Positions 1 through 5,377 of a stretch of 5,377 nt of DNA are shown here, one piece after another; position 1 is the stretch's first letter, and each line of letters starts with the position of its first letter. A program made the translations under genes and the position numbers. The DNA is from Candidatus Gottesmanbacteria bacterium (GTDB lineage Bacteria; Patescibacteriota; Microgenomatia; UBA10105; UBA927), in the NCBI GenBank assembly GCA_026396845.1, contig JAPLWC010000103.1, forward strand, positions 1 to 5,377. Reading direction: 5' to 3'. The notes below the pieces were generated by a model that had not been told where the DNA came from, made no database searches, and saw nothing but the letters and a program-made list of their open reading frames with translations.

Positions 1-609
1 AGCGTTGCCGAAGTCTTCGGAATAGTTGATGATCTTCCCGAGAGAAAATCCGGCAATGCGGGCTGCGTTTTCAGCTTTGGATTTCGCGTCCGTAACGGCT
101 TTTTCGCGTGCTTGGTTTTGTGCCGTGGTTTTATCATCGACGTCGAATGTAATACCGCCGATCTGATTCGCTCCTGCTGCCGTTGCTGCATCGATAACGG
201 TATTGGCCGTATCGATAGCACGCACTTTGATGGTGAGACTGCTCGATGCCTCATACCCGGTAATGCGTGGAGTGGCGGCATTGTAATCATACATCGGGTT
301 GATGTTGTAGCCGGCGGTTTGGACATCTTTTGCGTCAACACCCGCGGCCTTCACCGCAGCAGAGACCGCATTTATATTTTTATTCAGCTGATCCTGTGCA
401 ATTTTCACTGTATTCCCCTGTGCCTGAACGCCGGCTGAGATTATCGCAATATCGGGCGGGACGCTCACTTTTCCTTCACCGGTGACACTGAAGGTGTCGG
501 TTTTGGTCGTGGTAACGCTCGTTACCGTAAACGGGATGGGACCGGCAAGTTTGGTATAGGCAAATAGTGCGATGAAAAAGAGTACAATAGCGCCGGCAAG
601 ATGTTTCAT
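1..609 (-). CDS. SIMPL (DUF541) domain protein, partial: C-terminus cut by the window edge
   Basis: The frame is open from ATG at 609-607 to base 1, giving 203 residues without a stop; the rest lies beyond the left edge. Residues 4-18 are hydrophobic (LAGAIVLFFIALFAY), followed by a Thr-rich linker, which fits a signal anchor or uncleaved signal peptide and a domain outside the membrane. The body matches the SIMPL/DUF541 pattern: VTGEGKVSVPPDIAIISAGV (42-61), YNINPMYDYN (101-110), ITGYEASSSLTIKV (116-129), GANQIGGITFDVDD (146-159) and QAREKAVTDAKSKAENAA (166-183). Family members include the periplasmic E. coli YggE and Brucella BP26; the biochemical role is unsettled, with links to envelope function and stress. 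The start overlaps the stop of the upstream coiled-coil gene as ATGA, with no Shine-Dalgarno, so translation is probably coupled to that gene. Family assignment is confident; function is not. Confidence 0.9.
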   Translation of the reverse strand, partial: MKHLAGAIVLFFIALFAYTKLAGPIPFTVTSVTTTKTDTFSVTGEGKVSVPPDIAIISAGVQAQGNTVKIAQDQLNKNINAVSAAVKAAGVDAKDVQTAGYNINPMYDYNAATPRITGYEASSSLTIKVRAIDTANTVIDAATAAGANQIGGITFDVDDKTTAQNQAREKAVTDAKSKAENAARIAGFSLGKIINYSEDFGNA

Positions 610-836
610 AAAGCAGGTTGAACCAGCTTTTTAACTTGATGTTCAAGTGTATCCACTCGTTCTTCTATATCGTTTATCTGTGCATATTTTCCCATTTGAA
701 GGGTCATTTCCTCTTTGGTATCGTGAAAGTCTTTTATCATAGTATCTAACTTTCCACTCAAGCGTTGTTCAGATGCACGAATTTCTTTTTGGACTATTTC
801 TTGGATATCCGTTTTCGTTACCGAAGGTGTTTTCAT
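606..836 (-). CDS. Small coiled-coil protein, hypothetical (76 aa)
   Basis: This is a short, charged protein with no membrane segment and no cysteine. The C-terminal part shows a clear heptad pattern with hydrophobic residues at I57, V61, L64, V68 and L71 (4-3-4-3 spacing). A second run is visible at L26, L30, M33 and F37, so most of the chain after about residue 10 is probably helical and oligomeric. I recognise no family. The ATG at 836 is preceded by no Shine-Dalgarno but by an extended -10 box placed for a leaderless mRNA. Its stop overlaps the SIMPL start (ATGA), so the two probably form one transcription unit. Small coiled-coil proteins of this kind are common in Patescibacteria-type genomes (general knowledge). 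Whether it works with the SIMPL protein is inferred only from the overlap. Confidence 0.72.
   Translation of the reverse strand: MKTPSVTKTDIQEIVQKEIRASEQRLSGKLDTMIKDFHDTKEEMTLQMGKYAQINDIEERVDTLEHQVKKLVQPAL
611..629 (-). promoter_or_regulatory. Inverted repeat just upstream of the SIMPL start codon, possible coupling hairpin
   Basis: In the mRNA sense the sequence reads AAGCTGGTTCAACCTGCTT. It can fold with AAGC/GCTT, one T-T mismatch, then GG/CC around a TTCAA loop, and its 3' arm ends one base before the SIMPL ATG. It lies within the last codons of the coiled-coil gene. A ribosome finishing that gene would open it, which would fit translational coupling. The symmetry is seen directly; the regulatory role is inference, and chance symmetry in coding DNA is possible. 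Confidence 0.35.
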
Positions 837-842
837 GAGATG

Positions 843-851
843 AGTATATCA
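843..851 (-). promoter_or_regulatory. Extended -10 promoter for the coiled-coil/SIMPL pair, predicted leaderless
   Basis: The minus strand reads TGATATACT (TGn plus TATACT), and exactly 6 nt separate the hexamer from the ATG at 836. Standard -10 to +1 spacing therefore puts the transcription start on the A of the start codon. A TTGACG at 873-868, overlapping the folD stop, could act as a -35 box, but the spacer would be 19 nt, which is long. The same arrangement precedes folD, which strengthens the call. Confidence 0.45.
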
Positions 852-869
852 CGAGTCACATGGTTTCCG

Positions 870-1679
870 TCAACGTGTATTTTGTGCCGCTTTGACGAGG
901 TTTTGCATGAGGGAGGCAATGTTTAACGGCCCGACGCCGCCGGGTGTAGGCGTGTAAAAAGAAGCGATATCGGCAACATCATCTTCCTCGTAATCGCCGT
1001 GCAGTTTGCCGTCTTCCGCGCGCCAAATGCCTACCGATATAAGAATGGCGCCGGACTTCAGCGCGTCGCCGGTGACCACGCCCTGTTTTCCGACACAACT
1101 GATAATAACGTCTGCATCTTTCATTATTTCGTTGGGATTTGATGTTTTACTATAAATTATAGACGTCGCACATTGTCGTTTCGCAAGGGCAGCAGCAATA
1201 GGTTTTCCTGCCGTCTCCCCTCTTCCTACGATGACAATCTTTTTATTGTTTAAAGTGATTCCTATATGTTTCAAAATAGTAAATATCGCCATCACAATAG
1301 GTACATCAAAGGGAGAATTCGTTACAAATCCGTCAACATCTTTTTTTGGATCTACACTTTCATTTATCGATAAATCAAAATGGGATGGGAGTGGTCTCTG
1401 CACGATCAATCCATGAACGGACGGATCCCGATTGTACATTTCAACGCGCGCAGTTACCTCTTTGGAGAGGGAGGCCTTGGGGATCTGTTCAAAAATAAAT
1501 CTGCCGCCGATTTTCTCCGTGGCTTTTTGTTTTTGACGGATGTACGAAAGTGACTCCGGGTTATCGCCGACCAAAATAACCGCCAGCGTTGGCGTTATAT
1601 TTTTCTGTTTAAGAATGGCAACCTGTTTTGTAAGATCCGTGAATATTGTCTCCGCAATCGCCTTCCCGTCGATTTTCAT
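870..1679 (-). CDS. folD: Bifunctional methylenetetrahydrofolate dehydrogenase/cyclohydrolase FolD, divergent (269 aa)
   Basis: FolD is a cytosolic enzyme that oxidises 5,10-methylene-THF with NAD(P)+ and hydrolyses the methenyl product to 10-formyl-THF for purine and formyl-Met synthesis. Visible landmarks are LVGDNPESLSYIRQKQKA (36-53), with the YxxxK pair Y46/K50 carrying the catalytic lysine. GLIVQRPLP (90-98) has the active-site glutamine Q94, and KDVDGF (113-118) has D116. The dinucleotide loop GRGETAGKP is at 152-160, followed by CVGKQG (195-200) and TPTPGGVGP (243-251). All core catalytic residues are kept. Odd points: VQLPLP has become VQRPLP; the usual HPxNxG...PCTP segment after DVDGF is replaced by a shorter stretch with PIVM; VIDVGI reads LISVGI. 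Length is slightly below E. coli FolD (288 aa). The ATG at 1679 has no Shine-Dalgarno but a well-placed extended -10. Identity is confident; cofactor choice cannot be read here. Confidence 0.96.
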   Translation of the reverse strand: MKIDGKAIAETIFTDLTKQVAILKQKNITPTLAVILVGDNPESLSYIRQKQKATEKIGGRFIFEQIPKASLSKEVTARVEMYNRDPSVHGLIVQRPLPSHFDLSINESVDPKKDVDGFVTNSPFDVPIVMAIFTILKHIGITLNNKKIVIVGRGETAGKPIAAALAKRQCATSIIYSKTSNPNEIMKDADVIISCVGKQGVVTGDALKSGAILISVGIWRAEDGKLHGDYEEDDVADIASFYTPTPGGVGPLNIASLMQNLVKAAQNTR

Positions 1680-1685
1680 AATTCT

Positions 1686-1694
1686 ATTTTATCA
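1686..1694 (-). promoter_or_regulatory. Extended -10 promoter for folD, predicted leaderless
   Basis: The 47-nt gap before folD contains TGATAAAAT on the minus strand (TGn plus TAAAAT). It is followed by 6 nt (AGAATT) and then ATG, so the predicted +1 is the A of the start codon. No recognisable -35 lies at 17 nt (CCTACC there), as is tolerated for extended -10 promoters. Lack of any Shine-Dalgarno before folD agrees with a leaderless transcript. Confidence 0.5.
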
Positions 1695-1726
1695 CAAGAA
1701 GACGCTGCGGTAGGATTGAGAAATGA

Positions 1727-2077
1727 TTATTCGATATCGTAGGCACTCAGATCAGGGAAAACGTGACCGTCGATACAAAGTATACCCGGTTGATCTTTTA
1801 GCAACGTTGACGCATTGATTCGTGGATCAGCACCATCTGGAATTTTGTAGCGTTCTCTAAGAAGTGATGTTATCTCGCTTTCGCTGCTGGAAGCGCCAAA
1901 TGCAAATTTACTCTCGTCCGATTGAAGATCTTTTACTATGGATAAATGGAGATGAAAGGTCCCACCCTCTTCGGATTCAGATTTAAAGTCAAAAAATGTT
2001 TTTTTTGCGCAAACTGGTAGGTTTTTCCTGTCTTCTTGACGAAAAACTCCGTTTACAAGTTCGATTCCTTTTGTCAT
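1727..2077 (-). CDS. Hypothetical protein directly downstream of gyrA (116 aa)
   Basis: I recognise no family. The product is soluble-looking and acidic, with no signal peptide or membrane segment. It has alternating hydrophobic runs suggestive of beta strands (KKTFFDF, TFHLHLSIV, KFAFGAS), then a helical-looking stretch (SEITSLLRERYKI) and a C-terminal part with GILCIDGHVFPDL. Two cysteines (C23 and C101) are spread apart and do not form an obvious metal site. I chose ATG at 2077, which lies 5 nt after the gyrA stop. A GTG at 2098 in the same frame would add seven residues (MSHEISK) and overlap gyrA by 16 nt. Neither start has a Shine-Dalgarno. The tight spacing and absence of a promoter suggest co-transcription with gyrA and translation by reinitiation or coupling. 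The reading frame looks real because it fills the space between two genes on the same strand with only short gaps. Confidence 0.72.
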   Translation of the reverse strand: MTKGIELVNGVFRQEDRKNLPVCAKKTFFDFKSESEEGGTFHLHLSIVKDLQSDESKFAFGASSSESEITSLLRERYKIPDGADPRINASTLLKDQPGILCIDGHVFPDLSAYDIE

Positions 2078-2082
2078 TTTAC

Positions 2083-4599
2083 TTATTTCGTGAGACACGT
2101 GGCGGCGGCGATGGTGTCACTTTTATCGGCAAAGCGCATCAAAATTACTCCCGAGGTGGCACGGCCCAGACGCGGGACGGAGTTAATCGGCAATTTGACG
2201 ACCTGGCCCTTCATGGATGTCAAAATCACGCTGTCGGTATCGGCCGGCACGATTTGGGACACGACGACTTTGCCGGTCCGATCTTTGACTTCGGCGACTT
2301 TCACCCCCTGCCCGCCGCGTTTCTGTTTGGGAAAATCGCGGATGGCCGTTTTCTTGCCGATACCCTTTTCCATAATCGTCAGAAAGTCCGCTTTTTTGGT
2401 TTCATTGTTAATGACGTCAACGCTCACGACGAAGTCGGAGCCTTTCAAAAGTATTCCGCGTACTCCCATCGTGTCGCGGGCTGTCGGCCGGACCTCCGTT
2501 TCATTAAACCGGATTGACTTGCCTTCATGGGATACGAGAAGGATATCATCGCTGCCGCTGGTAATCCGCACCCACGTCAATTCATCATCTTTTTCCAATT
2601 TAATGGCAACCAGGCCGCTGCGGCGGATATTTTCGTATTCCGTTAATCTGGATTTTTTGATCGTGCCGTGTTTGGTCGCCATGAGAATAAATTTGACGCC
2701 GGATTCTTTTTGCTCGTCCCGTTTGAGGCTGTAGGTTAATACCGATGTAACCTTTTCACCGGATTCGATATTGATAAGGTTCACGACTGCCTGCCCTTTG
2801 GCCTGGCGGCTGGTTTCAGGGATATCCCACACCCGTACTTGATAGACCCGCCCGCGGTCGGTGAAAAAGAGCATATTATCGTGTGTCTGTGCTGTGAGGA
2901 TTTTATCGATCGTGTCCTCTTCTTTGGTCGTCATGCCGATGACGCCTTTTCCTCCGCGCTCCTGCATTTTAAACGTGCCGCGCGGGAGCCGTTTGATATA
3001 ACCGGATTCGCTCATGGTGATCAAAACGTTCTCGTTGGCGATGAGTTGTTCCTCAGAAAATTCGCCGACCTTGCTTTTAAAGACGCGGGTGCGGCGGACG
3101 TCGCCGTATTTTTCTTTTAACTTCGTCAGTTCATCCTTGACGACTTTGAGGATTTTTGTGGGATGGGAGAGCAAATCCTCAAGATAGTCGATGGTCTCGC
3201 GCACCATTGCCAGTTCATCCTCAATTTTCTGTCGTTCAAGGGCCGCCAGGCGCCGGAGCTGCATGTCCAAAATTGCGGTCGTCTGGATGTCGGACAGATT
3301 GAACTTCGTCATCAATTTACCTTTAGCCTCATCGGCGTCCTTGCTCTTTTTAATGATTGCAATGACTTCATCGATGTGGTCGACGGCAATTTTTAAGCCT
3401 TCTAATATGTGTTCGCGCTCGCGTGCCTCTTTTAGTTCAAATACGCTCCGGCGGCGTACGACATCATGACGGTGTTTAATATATTCTTCGAGGATGAGCT
3501 TCAGTGAACAGGTTTGCGGCGTGTTATCAACAAGCGCGACCATGTTAACAGGAAACGTCGTTTGCAAAGCCGTATATTTATATAAATTATTTAAGACCTG
3601 CTTAGGCCGGGCATCCCGTTTGAGTTCGATGTACACGCGGATGCCGCGGCGGTCTGATTCATCACGCAGGTCCGAAATACCCTCCAGCTTTTTCTCGTGT
3701 ACAAGATCCGCGATCCTGGCAACCAAAACCGCTTTATTGACCTGATACGGAAGCTCCGTAATGGCGATGGCCGACTTACCCTGCCCGATATCTTCAATTT
3801 CCGCACGCCCCCGCATGACGATTTTGCCCCGCCCGGTGGTGTAGGCCAGCTTAATTTCATTGATGTCATAAATGGCGCCGCCCGTCGGAAAATCCGGTCC
3901 CTGGATGTGCTCTAGGAGGTCGTCGGTCGTGATATCAAACGCAAACTGCGTATCGGTCTTGACCTCGGATACTCCGACTATTTCCTTTTTCTTCGTGAGT
4001 TTGACGGTATCAATCATGGCGCCGATGGCGCTGGCGACCTCCGTGAGATTATGCGGCGGGATTTTGGTGGCCATGCCGACGGCTATTCCTTCACTGCCCA
4101 TAAGGAGTAAGTTCGGCAGTTTGGCCGGAAGATAGACGGGCTCATTGATCGTGCCGTCAAAATTCGGAATAAATTTCACCGTTTCCTTTTCTATATCCAA
4201 AAGCATTTCGTCCGCGATAGGGGCCAGCCGGCACTCGGTGTACCGCATGGCGGCAGGCGGATCGCCGTCGATCGAGCCGTAGTTTCCCTGCCCGTCAACG
4301 AGCCGGTACCGCATGGAAAATTCCTGTGCCAACCGTACGAGCGCTTCGTAGACCGGCGCGTCCCCGTGCGGATGATATTTTCCCAAGACTTCTCCGACGA
4401 CCGATGCGCTTTTTTTGTATTTGGCCGTGTGATGGAGTCCCGTCTGATGCATCGCAAAAAGGATTCTGCGGTGTACGGGTTTGAGGCCGTCGCGGACGTC
4501 CGGAAGCGCGCGGGCGACAATAACGGACATTGCATAGTCGAGGTACGACTTTTGCATTTCGTGCGTGATTTCCGATTGGTTGACTTTCCCGATATTCAT
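2083..4599 (-). CDS. gyrA: DNA gyrase subunit A (838 aa, complete)
   Basis: GyrA is the breakage-reunion subunit of type IIA topoisomerase; with GyrB it introduces negative supercoils using ATP. The N-terminal winged-helix core begins around SYLDYAMSVIVARALPDVRD (18-37). The quinolone region has GKYHPHGDAPVYEALVRLAQ (73-92), and the catalytic tyrosine is Y120 with R119 before it (AAMRYTE). The tower and coiled-coil region runs to about residue 500, with the hinge sequence LDMQLRRLAALE near 444-455. The C-terminal beta-pinwheel starts near 510 and carries the GyrA box QERGGKG at 546-552, plus a related QKRGGQG at 759-765. The box favours GyrA over ParC. QRDR positions equivalent to E. coli 83, 84 and 87 are A81, P82 and E85. 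The chain ends at ...IAAATCLTK, lacking the long acidic tail of E. coli GyrA. The ATG at 4599 has AAAGG 12 nt upstream and a U-rich leader. It has its own promoter, and the unknown ORF follows after 5 nt. Confidence 0.98.
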   Translation of the reverse strand: MNIGKVNQSEITHEMQKSYLDYAMSVIVARALPDVRDGLKPVHRRILFAMHQTGLHHTAKYKKSASVVGEVLGKYHPHGDAPVYEALVRLAQEFSMRYRLVDGQGNYGSIDGDPPAAMRYTECRLAPIADEMLLDIEKETVKFIPNFDGTINEPVYLPAKLPNLLLMGSEGIAVGMATKIPPHNLTEVASAIGAMIDTVKLTKKKEIVGVSEVKTDTQFAFDITTDDLLEHIQGPDFPTGGAIYDINEIKLAYTTGRGKIVMRGRAEIEDIGQGKSAIAITELPYQVNKAVLVARIADLVHEKKLEGISDLRDESDRRGIRVYIELKRDARPKQVLNNLYKYTALQTTFPVNMVALVDNTPQTCSLKLILEEYIKHRHDVVRRRSVFELKEAREREHILEGLKIAVDHIDEVIAIIKKSKDADEAKGKLMTKFNLSDIQTTAILDMQLRRLAALERQKIEDELAMVRETIDYLEDLLSHPTKILKVVKDELTKLKEKYGDVRRTRVFKSKVGEFSEEQLIANENVLITMSESGYIKRLPRGTFKMQERGGKGVIGMTTKEEDTIDKILTAQTHDNMLFFTDRGRVYQVRVWDIPETSRQAKGQAVVNLINIESGEKVTSVLTYSLKRDEQKESGVKFILMATKHGTIKKSRLTEYENIRRSGLVAIKLEKDDELTWVRITSGSDDILLVSHEGKSIRFNETEVRPTARDTMGVRGILLKGSDFVVSVDVINNETKKADFLTIMEKGIGKKTAIRDFPKQKRGGQGVKVAEVKDRTGKVVVSQIVPADTDSVILTSMKGQVVKLPINSVPRLGRATSGVILMRFADKSDTIAAATCLTK

Positions 4600-4625
4600 A
4601 AAAAAATCAAGCCTTTACCCTTCTA

Positions 4626-4654
4626 ATTGTACCGTTTTGATCATGCGTTGACAA
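4626..4654 (-). promoter_or_regulatory. Sigma70-type promoter of gyrA
   Basis: On the minus strand TTGTCA (4654-4649) is followed by a 17-nt spacer and TACAAT (4631-4626), close to consensus with the optimal spacing. Transcription should start near 4619, giving a leader of about 20 nt with a weak AAAGG (4616-4612) and a run of seven T just before the gyrA ATG. It lies in the 72-nt gap after hppA, so gyrA begins its own transcription unit. I see no convincing intrinsic terminator for hppA in this gap. Confidence 0.75.
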
Positions 4655-4671
4655 GCGCGATGTGAGGGGAT

Positions 4672-5377
4672 TTACGCCTGAAGAGTCGCTTTGGTTTGCT
4701 TGTTTTTCCAGATAGCCCAGCTAAGAAGTACGAGTAGGACAAAAATGCCGACATAACTTCCGGGTTTGCCCTGATATTGGACAATGACCGGCGCGGCCAT
4801 AAGGCTGACTAAATTGACCACTTTAATCATTGGGTTTAGTGCCGGACCGGCAGTATCTTTTAGGGGATCCCCGACCGTATCGCCTTCCACGCTGGCCTTA
4901 TGGGCAGAAGATCCCTTGCCGCCCAGGTGTCCATCCTCGATGTATTTTTTGGCGTTATCCAGTGCTCCGCCGGCAATCGCCATAAATACCGCCATGAGTT
5001 GCCCGCTAAGAATGACTCCTGCCAAAAATCCTCCTAAGGCTTCAACCTGAAAAACTAACCCGATGAGAAGCGGAAGCCCAACGGAGAGGATCACGAGTCC
5101 GATGAGTTCGTTTTGGGCAACACCTGTTGTTATCCCGACGACTCTCGCGTAATCCGGAGTAACCTTGCCGGTCATGACACCGGGGATTTTAAACTGCCGG
5201 CGCACTTCTTCCACCACTTTATTTGCACCTTTGGCCACGGCTTTAATACAGAAGGACGAGAAGAGGAACGGGAGTGCTCCTCCGATGAGGAATCCGATGA
5301 CGCCACGCAGTGCCGAGATGCTGATGGAACTTAAGACCGGTACCCCGATTCTGGCCTGCACGATCCCGATATCCGTC
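4672..5377 (-). CDS. hppA: Membrane-bound ion-translocating pyrophosphatase, partial: C-terminal 234 residues
   Basis: This integral membrane pump hydrolyses PPi and moves H+ and/or Na+ across the cytoplasmic membrane. The frame is open to the right edge; a GTG at 5361 is an internal valine codon, not a start, because family homology continues upstream of it. Family signatures in order are ISALRGVIGFLIGGALPFLF, EEVRRQF and then PDYARVVGITTG. GGALDNAKKYIED follows (GGALDNAKK at 4971-4945), then GGKGSSAHKASVEGD and GDTVGDPLKDTAGPALNP (GDTVGDPLKDT at 4884-4852). The acidic and lysine residues that hold Mg-PPi in the last two motifs are all present. Several long hydrophobic stretches correspond to the last membrane helices; full proteins are roughly 650-800 residues with about 16 helices. 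Departures from the usual pattern are GGAWDN read as GGALDN and a non-standard GVAQNELIG segment. The residues that decide K+ dependence and ion choice lie mostly outside the window, so H+ versus Na+ cannot be called. Confidence 0.96.
   Translation of the reverse strand, partial: TDIGIVQARIGVPVLSSISISALRGVIGFLIGGALPFLFSSFCIKAVAKGANKVVEEVRRQFKIPGVMTGKVTPDYARVVGITTGVAQNELIGLVILSVGLPLLIGLVFQVEALGGFLAGVILSGQLMAVFMAIAGGALDNAKKYIEDGHLGGKGSSAHKASVEGDTVGDPLKDTAGPALNPMIKVVNLVSLMAAPVIVQYQGKPGSYVGIFVLLVLLSWAIWKNKQTKATLQA

Noticed and set aside
112..438. Plus-strand frame of 108 codons opposite the SIMPL gene
   Set aside because: The minus-strand frame here has continuous SIMPL family motifs; the plus-strand product is Cys-rich without recognisable features and has no start signals.
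611..635. Plus-strand reading of the inverted repeat followed by a T run as an intrinsic terminator
   Set aside because: The stem is short and interrupted by a mismatch, no plus-strand gene is present to terminate, and the T run is only five bases.
759..836. Part of the small coiled-coil gene as a phage or toxin-antitoxin component
   Set aside because: Only the heptad pattern is visible; there is no partner toxin, DNA-binding motif or phage gene nearby, so no such role can be supported.
1996..2734. Long plus-strand open frames (173 and 232 codons) opposite the gyrA 3' end
   Set aside because: They lie antisense to the strongly conserved gyrA C-terminal domain and the following ORF, have low-complexity Ser/Thr/Arg-rich or Phe/Asp-rich products, and show no known motif; they are shadows of the GC-rich coding pattern.
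3591..3869. A second minus-strand frame of 92 codons inside gyrA
   Set aside because: It is an out-of-frame reading of conserved GyrA core sequence; the gyrA frame is uninterrupted, so there is no frameshift to explain.
4600..4671. Possible intrinsic terminator after the pyrophosphatase gene
   Set aside because: Only a weak short GCG/CGC pairing is present and it overlaps the gyrA -35 box; the T run lies just before the gyrA ATG without an adjoining GC-rich stem.
5359..5361. GTG as a start codon of a short 229-residue membrane protein
   Set aside because: The frame stays open to the window edge and the protein is the C-terminal third of a much longer pyrophosphatase, so the codon is an internal valine.

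Overview
The window is a compact bacterial housekeeping segment of roughly 50% GC, and every convincing gene lies on the minus strand. Reading in the direction of transcription (high to low coordinates), it holds: the C-terminal third of a membrane-embedded ion-pumping pyrophosphatase (cut by the right edge), gyrA, an unrecognised 116-residue ORF, folD, a 76-residue coiled-coil protein, and a SIMPL/DUF541 protein (cut by the left edge). TGA terminates folD and the coiled-coil gene, so the standard code applies and the recoded-TGA lineages are unlikely. Short intergenic gaps, almost no Shine-Dalgarno sequences, a divergent and slightly shortened FolD, a small unknown protein and a small coiled-coil protein together suggest an uncultivated Patescibacteria/CPR-type genome. 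That assignment is inference; the sequence contains no rRNA or other direct marker.

Layout: hppA ends at 4672. A 72-nt gap follows with a near-consensus sigma70 promoter (TTGTCA, 17-nt spacer, TACAAT) and a short U-rich leader for gyrA (4599-2083). The unknown ORF starts only 5 nt after gyrA and is probably co-transcribed. A 47-nt gap then carries an extended -10 box (TGATAAAAT) whose predicted transcription start is the A of the folD start codon. The same arrangement (TGATATACT at the same distance) precedes the coiled-coil gene after folD. The coiled-coil gene overlaps the SIMPL gene by ATGA, and a near-perfect inverted repeat sits just before the SIMPL start, suggesting translational coupling. 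No gene-free stretch exceeds 72 nt.

The genes do not form one pathway. GyrA supercoils DNA together with GyrB (not in the window), FolD makes one-carbon folates, the pyrophosphatase turns biosynthetic PPi into an ion gradient, and SIMPL is an envelope-associated protein of unclear role. I found no mobile element, CRISPR array, RNA gene or obvious new multi-gene system. The points most worth checking are the paired leaderless-promoter architecture, the divergent FolD active-site region, the QRDR residues of GyrA, the unknown ORF attached to gyrA, and the hairpin at the coiled-coil/SIMPL junction.
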